Source of the DNA: Rhodopseudomonas palustris
GTDB taxonomy: Bacteria > Pseudomonadota > Alphaproteobacteria > Rhizobiales > Xanthobacteraceae
Length of the DNA stretch: 64,000 nt
Assembly (NCBI RefSeq): GCF_003226555.1
Contig: NZ_QKQS01000001.1
Location: 124,001-188,000 of the forward strand
Direction: 5' to 3'
Made by a program: the position numbers and the translations under genes. Below are positions 9,330 through 16,654 of this stretch, in pieces. The first letter of the stretch is position 1, and each line of letters opens with the position of its first letter. Under the pieces are notes generated by a model, which saw only the letters and a program-made list of their open reading frames with translations, had not been told where the DNA came from and made no database searches.

Positions 9330-9754
9330 TCAGGTTGCCAGTCGGAAAGAAGCGTGACGTAACGGGCATACTCGGTGCCGGCGAGCTTGGCGGCGAACCG
9401 GCGGTCCGCGGTCACAACTTGCGCATCAAGTCGTCGCGCCGTTTCGAGATAAATCAGATCGTAGACCGGATGGCGGAGCGTGCAGGCATCGAGCAAGGCC
9501 GGCTCGATCAGTTCGTCGATCTCGATGAGCTCGACGAAGTAATGTGGAAGCGATCGGAATTGAGATGCAGCTTCCTCACGCTCCATCAGACCATGGATCG
9601 TTTTACGGGCGAGAACATTTGCGACTTCCGTCATGATCAGCCGTGGAGCGACGAGGGTCTTCGTCGCGAGCGACAGATCTTTTGCGGCGTCGGACATCTC
9701 CTCAAGCACGAGCCATTTGACGGCAACGCTTGCATCGACAACCAACGTCGTCAC
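9326..9754 (-). CDS. vapC: PIN-domain toxin, VapC family
   Basis: A 142-aa PIN-domain protein, normally a Mg-dependent RNase toxin. Conserved acidic residues are D7 in VVDASV, E43 in MTEVANVL, D99 in VYDLIYLE and D117 in VTADRRF, so the active site looks intact. I choose a GTG start at 9754, giving VTTLVVDAS and a GTGA overlap with the antitoxin stop; the frame upstream of it encodes no PIN sequence. Its own stop overlaps the start of the acyl-CoA dehydrogenase. The toxin is therefore translationally linked on both sides, within a valine-degradation operon. Confidence 0.88.
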   Translation of the reverse strand: MTTLVVDASVAVKWLVLEEMSDAAKDLSLATKTLVAPRLIMTEVANVLARKTIHGLMEREEAASQFRSLPHYFVELIEIDELIEPALLDACTLRHPVYDLIYLETARRLDAQVVTADRRFAAKLAGTEYARYVTLLSDWQPE

Positions 9755-9978
9755 ATCAGGCCTTCCCTGATCTCCTCCAGCGTCAGGGAGGGCTGAACGC
9801 CTTTGCACCGGGAGTGGAAATAGGTCGATACCGCGACGCGCTCTTCGGGAGTGAACTTGTCCGCGCTCTGCAGGAGAAGCTCGACTTCCTGATCGAAGGT
9901 ATGCCCATTCGCACGGGCACGTCGCTCGAACGACGCTAACGCTTCCTCCACCCTGCTACGTAGCTGTGCTTCGGCCAT
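9751..9978 (-). CDS. vapB: antitoxin partner of VapC-like toxin
   Basis: A 75-aa acidic-basic protein directly upstream of the PIN toxin and overlapping it by 4 bases. The N-terminal half (EAQLRSRVEEALASFERRA) is probably helical, and the C-terminal [11 protein letters not shown] is typical of antitoxin tails that wrap the toxin. I see no clear AbrB or Phd motif; a ribbon-helix-helix or FitA-like antitoxin is possible. The function rests mainly on context. It starts 60 bases after the mmsA stop on the same strand. Confidence 0.75.
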   Translation of the reverse strand: MAEAQLRSRVEEALASFERRARANGHTFDQEVELLLQSADKFTPEERVAVSTYFHSRCKGVQPSLTLEEIREGLM

Positions 9979-10038
9979 CGCCCGTCTCCTCGAAACCCGA
10001 CCGGCCCGGATCAGGACCAGTCGGGGCGACCTATCCTA

Positions 10039-11535
10039 TCACTTCATCAGCGGGATCGAAAACTCCGCGCCTTCCTTGACGCCCGACGGCCAGCGCGAGG
10101 TGACGGTCTTGGTCTTGGTGTAGAACCGCACCGAGTCCGGGCCGTGCTGGTTGAGATCGCCGAAGCCGGACTTCTTCCAGCCGCCGAAGGTGTAGTAGGC
10201 GATCGGCACCGGGATCGGCACGTTGATGCCGACCATGCCGACATTGACCTTGGCGGCGAAGTCCCGCGCGGCGTCGCCGTCGCGGGTGAAGATCGCGACG
10301 CCGTTGCCGTAGTCGTGGTCGGACGGCAGCGACAGCGCCTCGGCATAGTCGTGGGCGCGGACGACGCTCAGCACCGGGCCGAAGATCTCTTCCTTGTAGA
10401 TCCGCATATCCTTGGTGACGTTGTCGAACAGACAGCCACCCATGTAGAAGCCGTTCTCGTAGCCCTGCATCTTGAAACCGCGGCCGTCGACCGCGAGCGT
10501 CGCGCCTTCCTTGACGCCGATGTCGACGTAGTTCTTGACGCGCTCCAGTGCTTCCTTGGTCACCAGCGGGCCGTAATCGGCGGTCGGATCGGTCGAAGGG
10601 CCGATCTTCAGCGCCTCGACGCGCGGGATCAGCTTATCCATCAGCGCATCCGCAGTGGCCTTGCCGACCGGCACCGCAACCGAGATCGCCATGCAGCGCT
10701 CGCCGGCCGAGCCGTAGCCTGCGCCGATCAGCGCGTCGACGGTCTGGTCGATGTCGGCGTCCGGCATGATGATGGCGTGGTTCTTGGCGCCGCCGAAGCA
10801 CTGCGCGCGCTTGCCGGTCTGCGCGGCGCGCTCGTAGATGTACTGCGCGATCGGCGAGGAGCCGACGAAGCCCACCGCCTTGATGTCCGGATCGTCGAGG
10901 ATCGCGTCGACCGCTTCCTTGTCGCCGTTGACGACGTTGAGGATGCCCGGCGGCAGGCCGGCCTCAAGCATCAGCGCGGCGAGCGCCATCGGCACGCCAG
11001 GGTCACGCTCGGACGGCTTCAGGATGAAAGCGTTACCGCAGGCGATCGCCGGGGCGAACTTCCACATCGGGATCATCGCCGGGAAGTTGAACGGGGTGAT
11101 GCCGGCGACGACGCCGAGCGGCTGGCGCATCGAATAGATGTCGATGCCGGGGCCGGCACCCTCGGTGTATTCGCCCTTCATCAGATGCGGGATGCCGCAG
11201 GCGAACTCGGCGACTTCGAGGCCGCGCTGGATGTCGCCCTTGGCGTCCGGAATGGTCTTGCCGTGCTCGCGCGCGAGCAGCTCGGCGAGCTTGTCGTAAT
11301 CGCGCTGCACCAGTTCGAGGAATTTCATCAGCACGCGAGCGCGGCGCTGCGGGTTGGTGGCGCCCCATTCCGGCTGCGCCGCCTTGGCGTTTTCGACCGC
11401 GGCCCGAAGCTCGGCCTTGGTGGCGAGGGCGACCTTGGCCTTCACCTCGCCGGTCATCGGCTCAAACACGTCGGCAAAACGCCCCGACTTGCCCTCGACC
11501 TCTTTGCCGCCGATGAAATGCCCGACCGTGCGCAT
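10039..11535 (-). CDS. mmsA: methylmalonate-semialdehyde dehydrogenase (acylating)
   Basis: A 498-aa CoA-dependent aldehyde dehydrogenase converting methylmalonate semialdehyde to propionyl-CoA, NADH and CO2. Visible are the ITPFNFPAMIPMW segment at 146-158, FILKPSERDPG near 170, the GSSPIAQYIY region and catalytic C281 in GSAGERCMA, all diagnostic of MmsA. The start at 11535 follows a strong AGGAGGAA site; the frame is open about 100 codons upstream but without homologous content. It is the first gene of the valine-degradation run and probably carries the operon promoter in the 160-base gap before the TetR gene. Confidence 0.95.
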   Translation of the reverse strand: MRTVGHFIGGKEVEGKSGRFADVFEPMTGEVKAKVALATKAELRAAVENAKAAQPEWGATNPQRRARVLMKFLELVQRDYDKLAELLAREHGKTIPDAKGDIQRGLEVAEFACGIPHLMKGEYTEGAGPGIDIYSMRQPLGVVAGITPFNFPAMIPMWKFAPAIACGNAFILKPSERDPGVPMALAALMLEAGLPPGILNVVNGDKEAVDAILDDPDIKAVGFVGSSPIAQYIYERAAQTGKRAQCFGGAKNHAIIMPDADIDQTVDALIGAGYGSAGERCMAISVAVPVGKATADALMDKLIPRVEALKIGPSTDPTADYGPLVTKEALERVKNYVDIGVKEGATLAVDGRGFKMQGYENGFYMGGCLFDNVTKDMRIYKEEIFGPVLSVVRAHDYAEALSLPSDHDYGNGVAIFTRDGDAARDFAAKVNVGMVGINVPIPVPIAYYTFGGWKKSGFGDLNQHGPDSVRFYTKTKTVTSRWPSGVKEGAEFSIPLMK

Positions 11536-11695
11536 GGACTTCCTCCTGAAAGGCTGTGTTCTAGTCCCCTTGAACAGAATTTTTTCAGGTTTGGGAAGGC
11601 CTCGCGCGCGCGACACCTGTGCCGAAATGCCGACGCCGTCGCGTGGCGGCATGCGGCCACCGCTCACGGTGGCACGGCGAATTGCAAGCCAGGGT

Positions 11696-12361
11696 TCAGT
11701 CCTGCGCGGCAGGCCTCGCCGCCTTGGCGGCGGCTCTTTTCGGCTTCGCCGCGGTCGCCCCAGCGGGACGGTTCGGTCCGGCCGCCCCAGCTTCCGCCAG
11801 CACCGCGGTGCGGCCGGCAGCGAGAATCTCGTCGGACAATGCGCCACTGCCGGCGATCCGCGCCAGCACCAGGGTTCCCATCATCGTCGCCAGCGTGGCC
11901 ATCGCCCGCTTGCGCGCCGTCTTCGGCGGAGCGTCGACATATTCGCCGGCAATCATCGCGATCATGTCGTCGAGCTTGGCGGCGAACGCCTTGCGGGTCT
12001 TCGGGCTCTCGCGGGCGATCTCGGCGGCGAGCGCCGGCACCGCACAGCCGCGGCCGGGATCGTCGCGATGGCCGGCGCTGAGATAGCCGTCGACCAGCGC
12101 GGCCAGCCGCTGCTCCGGCGGCAGCTCCGCCGCCAGCTTGCGCCAGCGCTCGGTGGAGCGGTCCATCGCGTAGCTGAAGGCCTCGATCACCAGCGCCTCG
12201 CGCGAGGCGAAATGCGCGTAGAACCCGCCGTGAGTGAGCCCGGCATCCTTCATCAGGTCGGCGACGCCGATGCCGTGGGCGCCCTTCTCGCGCAGCTTGA
12301 CCGACGCCCGCCGGACGATGCGGTCGTGGGTCTCCTGCTTATGTTCCTTGGAATAGCGCAT
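11696..12361 (-). CDS. TetR/AcrR-family transcriptional regulator
   Basis: A 221-aa repressor-type protein. The N-terminal helix-turn-helix spans roughly residues 12-58, with GIGVADLMKDAGLTHGGFYAHF as the recognition region (first residues GIGVADLM, last GFYAHF). The C-terminal domain binds an unknown ligand. The last 30 residues are an Ala/Lys/Pro-rich tail, unusual but common in high-GC relatives. A perfect dyad (GTTC, 4 bases, TCATATTATGA, 4 bases, GAAC) lies 17 bases before the start, implying autoregulation. Related sites precede the neighbouring thioesterase and MFS genes and a distant thiolase, so an acyl-CoA ligand is likely. Confidence 0.9.
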   Translation of the reverse strand: MRYSKEHKQETHDRIVRRASVKLREKGAHGIGVADLMKDAGLTHGGFYAHFASREALVIEAFSYAMDRSTERWRKLAAELPPEQRLAALVDGYLSAGHRDDPGRGCAVPALAAEIARESPKTRKAFAAKLDDMIAMIAGEYVDAPPKTARKRAMATLATMMGTLVLARIAGSGALSDEILAAGRTAVLAEAGAAGPNRPAGATAAKPKRAAAKAARPAAQD

Positions 12362-12377
12362 CGGCGATCCATGCCAT

Positions 12378-12404
12378 GTTCAGGATCATATTATGACACC
12401 GAAC
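12378..12404. promoter_or_regulatory. candidate TetR operator (27-base dyad)
   Basis: A perfectly symmetric arrangement centred on 12391: GTTC at 12378-12381, TCATA/TATGA arms at 12386-12390 and 12392-12396, GAAC at 12401-12404, with 4-base spacers on each side. It lies just before the TetR start codon on the minus strand. The core TCATATTATGAC matches the thioesterase-promoter site at 10 of 12 bases. Confidence 0.65.
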
Positions 12405-12434
12405 GCAGGCGTTTGCTTCAAGTTTCGCTTCACC

Positions 12435-13010
12435 TCAGGAATCGTGCGGATGTGGCGCCGTAGCAGGCGCGCCGCCGAGCATCGCAAAGGTTGCGGTGGC
12501 GTGCACCGCGAGCTTGCCGGCGCCGTCGTAGACGAAGCCCTCGGTATAGCTCGACTGCCGACCGAGCTTCACCACCCGCCCTTCGGCCACGATCGTGCCG
12601 GACCGCACCGACAGCGGCCGCAGATAGCTGAGCTTCAAGTCCATCGTCACCGAGCCCTGCCCGGCCGGCTGGCGCGTCGAGATCGCGCACCCCATCGCGG
12701 TGTCGAGCAGCGCCGCCGCCACCGCGCCGTGCAGCAGGCTGGCGGTGTTCTCCAGGCTCTGATCCGGATCGAGCTGCATGACGATGCGGCCGGGATGCAC
12801 CTCCGCCATCTTGAAGCCGATCAACCGCGCCAGCGGCGGCGGCGGCAACCGGCCGTCGCGGATCGCCTCCATCGTCTCCAGACCGGACATCGCCATCGCG
12901 GCGCGGGCGACCGGTCCCGGCTCCTGCCAGTCGACGGTGCGGCTGCGGCGCTGAGCCGGCGCGAACAAGCCGGCAAGATCAGACGGTGCGGCAGCATCAA
13001 TCATCGTCAT
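12435..13010 (-). CDS. PaaI-type hotdog-fold acyl-CoA thioesterase
   Basis: A 191-aa hotdog thioesterase, probably hydrolysing an acyl- or aryl-CoA. The catalytic loop is SLLHGAVAAALLDTAMGCAI (first residue S91), containing the HG pair H94-G95 and the acidic D103. The strand GSVTMDLKLSYLRP and the segment VKLGRQSSYTEGFVYD follow as in PaaI/YbgC-like enzymes. An N-terminal extension of about 55 residues is longer than in most family members. It lies upstream of the TetR gene on the same strand, 73 bases away, and its promoter carries a site like the TetR dyad. A housekeeping or detoxifying CoA-release role is likely. Confidence 0.88.
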   Translation of the reverse strand: MTMIDAAAPSDLAGLFAPAQRRSRTVDWQEPGPVARAAMAMSGLETMEAIRDGRLPPPPLARLIGFKMAEVHPGRIVMQLDPDQSLENTASLLHGAVAAALLDTAMGCAISTRQPAGQGSVTMDLKLSYLRPLSVRSGTIVAEGRVVKLGRQSSYTEGFVYDGAGKLAVHATATFAMLGGAPATAPHPHDS

Positions 13011-13027
13011 CGGCGAGCTCCTCTTGG

Positions 13028-13048
13028 AATTACAGCCATAATATAATT
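13028..13048. promoter_or_regulatory. AT-rich promoter/operator site before thioesterase gene
   Basis: An AT-rich patch in very GC-rich DNA. AATTA at 13028-13032 and TAATT at 13044-13048 are inverted. Read on the minus strand, 13046-13035 gives TTATATTATGGC, which matches 10 of 12 bases in the TetR dyad core and 10 of 12 in the MFS promoter site. It lies 25 bases before the thioesterase start. Confidence 0.5.
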
Positions 13049-13152
13049 AAATCGCGATCGCGGCAAGCGGAGCAGCCCGATGCAGCTTGACAGCCCCCCA
13101 GCGTCGCCGGACATGATGCCGCTCCTGTCCTGCCTTGCTGACGAGATCCAAC

Positions 13153-13923
13153 ATGCAGATGCTCAACACCCATTGCGGCGTCGACCGCGATTCCCGCGGC
13201 GTCGCCCGGCTCACCATCTGCAATGCCGGCAAGCTCAACATCCTGAACACCGCGGTGATCACCGGCGTCCGCGAAGGACTGCAACAGCTTGCCGCCGATG
13301 AGACCGTGCGCGTGCTGATCGTCACCGGGCAGAGCGAGCGCAGCATGATCGGCGGCGCCGATATCAACGAGATGGCGACGCTGGATCAGGGGTCCGCCGA
13401 ACGCTTCATAACCGGCCTCGCTGAGCTGTGCGAGGCGGCACGCGCCGTGCCCTATCCGGTGATCGCGCGAATTCCCGGCTGGTGCCTCGGTGGCGGCCTG
13501 GAGTTCGCCGCCGCCTGCGATTTCCGGGTCGCGGCGCCCGACGCCAAATTCGGCATGCCCGAGGTGCGCGTCGGGATTCCGTCGGTGATCCACGCCGCCC
13601 TTCTGCCGCGGCTGATCGGCTGGTCCCGCACCCGCTTTCTGGTGATGGCCGCCGAAAACATCGACGCCAACACAGCTCTGGCCTGGGGGCTGATCGACAA
13701 GATCGCACTGCCGGGCGAACTCGATGCGGCGGTCGAACACCTGGTCGGCGCGCTGCTCGCCGGCGCGCCGCAGGCGATGCGGGCGCAGAAGGCTTTGCTC
13801 GCGGCCTGGGAAGACATGCCGCTGCCCGAGGCGGTAGCGCATTCGGTCAAGGTGTTCGGCGAGGCGTATCTCACCGGCGAGCCGCAGGCGCTGATGGCGG
13901 ATTTCATCAACCGCAAACGCTGA
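13153..13923 (+). CDS. enoyl-CoA hydratase
   Basis: A 256-aa crotonase-family protein. The oxyanion segment IGGADINEM is preserved, and both catalytic Glu residues of classical hydratase are present, in CLGGGLEFAAACD and in FGMPEVRVGIP, so hydration of a trans-2-enoyl-CoA is expected. The usual GAGG turn after the second Glu is replaced by PSVIHAALLP, which may alter chain-length preference. The start is set at 13153 (MQMLN); an in-frame ATG at 13135 and another at 13159 are possible. It is divergent from the thioesterase and could supply the hydratase step missing from the valine operon, but that is inference. Confidence 0.87.
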   Translation: MQMLNTHCGVDRDSRGVARLTICNAGKLNILNTAVITGVREGLQQLAADETVRVLIVTGQSERSMIGGADINEMATLDQGSAERFITGLAELCEAARAVPYPVIARIPGWCLGGGLEFAAACDFRVAAPDAKFGMPEVRVGIPSVIHAALLPRLIGWSRTRFLVMAAENIDANTALAWGLIDKIALPGELDAAVEHLVGALLAGAPQAMRAQKALLAAWEDMPLPEAVAHSVKVFGEAYLTGEPQALMADFINRKR

Positions 13924-13975
13924 GGTCTGTTCACGCGACCTTGGGAAATCCTCATGTTGCGTCGCAGCCGCCAAG

Positions 13976-13997
13976 TTATATGATGGTTATCATTTTC
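13976..13997. promoter_or_regulatory. candidate operator before MFS transporter
   Basis: The 22-base site reads TTAT, AT, GATG, GT, TATC, AT, TTTC, and contains the perfect inverted repeat ATGAT-GGTT-ATCAT (13980-13993). It matches the site before the thiolase at 30844-30865 (reverse strand) at 15 of the first 18 bases. It ends 51 bases before the MFS start codon. Confidence 0.6.
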
Positions 13998-14048
13998 AAC
14001 AGCCGGTCCGCATCCTAGCGCCGGCGCGTTCGCCGACAGGATCGCCGC

Positions 14049-15335
14049 ATGATCTCCGACGCTCTCGCCGCCGCGCTGGCCCGCCGCAACATCCACTACG
14101 GCTGGGTGATGGTCGGCGTCACCTTCCTCACCGCCTTGGTCAACGCCGGCGCCGTCGGCGCACCCGGCGTGTTCATCGTGCCGCTGCAGCAGGAATTCGG
14201 CTGGAGCACCGCGGATATTTCATCCGCGCTGTCGATCCGCTTCGTGCTGTTCGGCCTGATGGCGCCGTTCGCCGCAGCGCTGATGAACCGCTTCGGCCTG
14301 CGGCAGGTGACGCTGACCGCGCTCCTGGTGGTCGCAATCGGACTGATCGCGTCGCTGGCGATGACATCGCTGTGGCAGTTGATGCTGCTGTGGGGCGTGG
14401 TGGTCGGCGTCGGCACCGGCCTCACCGCGCTGGTGCTCGGCGCCACGGTGGCGACGCGCTGGTTCGTCGCCCGCCGCGGCCTGGTGATCGGCCTGATGAC
14501 CGCGAGCGTCGCCACCGGTCAGCTCGTGTTCCTGCCGATCCTCGCCGCGCTGACCGAGCGCTACGGCTGGCGGATCGCGATGGCTTACGTCTGCGCGCTG
14601 CTCGGCGTCGCCGCGGTCGCGGTGCTGATCGCGATGCGCAACCGGCCGAGCGACGTCGGCCTGCGGCCCTATGGCGACACCAGCACCGAGCAGGTGCCGT
14701 TATCGGCCCAGGCCGCGCCCGGCTCGATCGCCGCCGCCGCGCTCGGCGCGCTGCGCGACGCGGCCAAGACGCGGGTGTTCTGGGTGCTGTTCGGCACCTT
14801 CTTCATCTGCGGCGCCTCGACCAACGGCCTGGTGCAGGTTCACCTGATTCCGCTGTGCGCCGACTTCAACATCCCGCAGGTGCAGGCCGCGGGGCTGCTC
14901 GCGGCGATGGGCGTGTTCGATTTCATCGGCACCATCCTGTCGGGCTGGCTGGCGGACCGCTACGACAATCGCTGGCTGCTGTTCTGGTACTACGGCCTGC
15001 GCGGCCTCAGCCTGCTGGCGCTGCCGTTCACCGACTTCTCGTTCTACGGCCTGTCGCTGTTCGCGGTGTTCTACGGGCTCGATTGGGTCGCCACCGTGCC
15101 GCCGACGGTACGGCTGACGGCGCAGAAGTTCGGCCCCGAGCGCGCCAATCTGGTGTTCGGCTGGATCTTCGCCGGCCATCAGCTCGGCGCCGCCACCGCC
15201 GCCTTCGGCGCCGGCCTGTCGCGCGACCTGCTGGCGAGCTACCTGCCGGCCTTCTTCATCGCCGGCGCCCTGTGCGTGATCGCCGCGGCGGCCGCGCTGA
15301 CGATCGGCAAGGCGGCCAAGCCGGCGGTGGCGTAG
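14049..15335 (+). CDS. MFS transporter (monocarboxylate or oxalate/formate type)
   Basis: A 428-aa major facilitator protein with about 12 hydrophobic segments in two six-helix halves separated by a polar loop around residues 200-240. The N-terminal GWVMVGVTFLTAL and the loop between helices 2 and 3 resemble the oxalate/formate and monocarboxylate porter groups. It probably imports a small carboxylate by proton symport in the inner membrane. It follows the enoyl-CoA hydratase after 125 bases and has its own candidate operator, so it can be expressed separately. Substrate is not assignable. Confidence 0.88.
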   Translation: MISDALAAALARRNIHYGWVMVGVTFLTALVNAGAVGAPGVFIVPLQQEFGWSTADISSALSIRFVLFGLMAPFAAALMNRFGLRQVTLTALLVVAIGLIASLAMTSLWQLMLLWGVVVGVGTGLTALVLGATVATRWFVARRGLVIGLMTASVATGQLVFLPILAALTERYGWRIAMAYVCALLGVAAVAVLIAMRNRPSDVGLRPYGDTSTEQVPLSAQAAPGSIAAAALGALRDAAKTRVFWVLFGTFFICGASTNGLVQVHLIPLCADFNIPQVQAAGLLAAMGVFDFIGTILSGWLADRYDNRWLLFWYYGLRGLSLLALPFTDFSFYGLSLFAVFYGLDWVATVPPTVRLTAQKFGPERANLVFGWIFAGHQLGAATAAFGAGLSRDLLASYLPAFFIAGALCVIAAAAALTIGKAAKPAVA

Positions 15336-15365
15336 ATCGCCTGTGAATCATCGCTGGATTAAGGC

Positions 15366-16025
15366 CTACATGCCCGCAAGGATTGTGGCGATCTCATCGT
15401 AGCTCGATGCGATCCAGGTCGCGCCAGCCGCGCGCAGCTTCGTGCCATGGTCCGGGCCGATGTGGTCCGCCGCCAGCAGTCCGATAACCATCATGCCAGC
15501 GGCAGACGCGGCCTGTACACCACCGGGACTATCCTCGATCACCACGATCCGAGACGGATCGACACGCATCTTCTGAGCCGCATAGAGGAAAACATCCGGA
15601 AATGGTTTGCCTCGTGCGACCTCATTGGCACTGAAGACATTATCGCCAAAATAGCCGTCCAGCTTGAGCAGCGAGAGACTAAAACGAATGCGCTCGGGTG
15701 CACTTGACGAAGCGATGCAGCGGCGAAAATGCGAATGATCCTCGAGAAATTTAGTGACTCCCGTCACTTCGCGAAGCTGCGAATTGAAGACGGCAAGCGT
15801 CCTGCGTTGCAACTCCTCGGGAAAACCCAGCAAGGGGCGCTGGGCGATTTGCTGTACCGCCGACCATACATCGTTGATGCGTTTTCCGGTGAAACGGTCG
15901 AGCGCCTGCTGCCGCGTCATTGGCGCGCCGAGTTCGGTGGCGTAATCAGCGAGCACATCGCAGGCCAGCCCCTCGCTATCGGCAATGACCCCGTCGAAAT
16001 CGAAAATCAGAAGCTCGACCATCAT
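15366..16025 (-). CDS. HAD-superfamily hydrolase (phosphoglucomutase/phosphatase-like)
   Basis: A 219-aa HAD phosphatase. Motif I FDFDGVIADSE gives nucleophile D9 and acid/base D11; motif II is IASSSAPER; the conserved Lys is in RGKPFPDVF; motif IV is VIEDSPGGVQAA. A helical cap lies between motifs I and II, as in beta-phosphoglucomutase and phosphoglycolate phosphatase groups. Base composition is clearly less GC-rich than the flanking genes, which suggests acquisition. It converges with the MFS gene. The adjacent divergent membrane protein shares this AT-richer composition. The natural phosphoester is unknown. Confidence 0.87.
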   Translation of the reverse strand: MMVELLIFDFDGVIADSEGLACDVLADYATELGAPMTRQQALDRFTGKRINDVWSAVQQIAQRPLLGFPEELQRRTLAVFNSQLREVTGVTKFLEDHSHFRRCIASSSAPERIRFSLSLLKLDGYFGDNVFSANEVARGKPFPDVFLYAAQKMRVDPSRIVVIEDSPGGVQAASAAGMMVIGLLAADHIGPDHGTKLRAAGATWIASSYDEIATILAGM

Positions 16026-16114
16026 TTTAGGATCTTGCCCACAGAATCTTTCCGAACGTGCACAATGCGTAAACTGCCATTTAAAATATCAACTTCTGCA
16101 ACGAAAGGTGGTGA

Positions 16115-16585
16115 ATGATGGGTCAAGACGACTATGAGCGTCGGTTCGCCGTGGCGAAGGAAATCGCGGAACAAATCTGGCGCGAGCAGCAACTGACGAA
16201 CTCTCGAATGATCTGGAATTTGACGCTTCAAGGCTTCCTGTTGACCGGCTTCATTCTGACGTTCACGCAATCCAATCAGATCGCCAATGTCATTCAGCTC
16301 ACTGTGCTTCGTGCGTCCCTGAGCCTAGCGGGTTTTTTCGCCGCGCTTGAAACGCGAAACTCAATCCTGGCCTCGCAAGAACAGCGCGCGCATTTGAGAA
16401 AGATTTGGACCGAACTCTATCCCCAACCCGATCAGTTCTCTTATCCCCGTCCCTTCGCGGAAACGTCCCACTCCGCCCTGGGTCGTCGGGCACCACAGAC
16501 GATTTCCCTGATACTTCTAGTACTGTGGGCGTTGTTTTTTAACATGGGATTGGTGGTGCTGGTTGAACGGATGGCGCCATTCTAA
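16115..16585 (+). CDS. unknown membrane protein, about 3 TM segments
   Basis: A 156-aa protein I do not recognise. A charged N-terminal helix (residues 1-30) is followed by hydrophobic spans near 33-52 (WNLTLQGFLLTGFILTF), 62-78 and 128-150, with a soluble stretch of about 45 residues between the second and third. AAGGTGG precedes the start; ATG at 16115 or 16118 may be used. It is divergent from the HAD gene with an 89-base gap, and both are AT-richer than the surroundings. The layout recalls small membrane proteins of accessory loci, but no function can be claimed. Confidence 0.7.
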   Translation: MMGQDDYERRFAVAKEIAEQIWREQQLTNSRMIWNLTLQGFLLTGFILTFTQSNQIANVIQLTVLRASLSLAGFFAALETRNSILASQEQRAHLRKIWTELYPQPDQFSYPRPFAETSHSALGRRAPQTISLILLVLWALFFNMGLVVLVERMAPF

Positions 16586-16654
16586 GACAGCCCGTCCGAC
16601 TCGGCGTGCTGCCCGACGGATCGGCGCCTCCTGCAGATTCTGTAGCCCGTCCAC

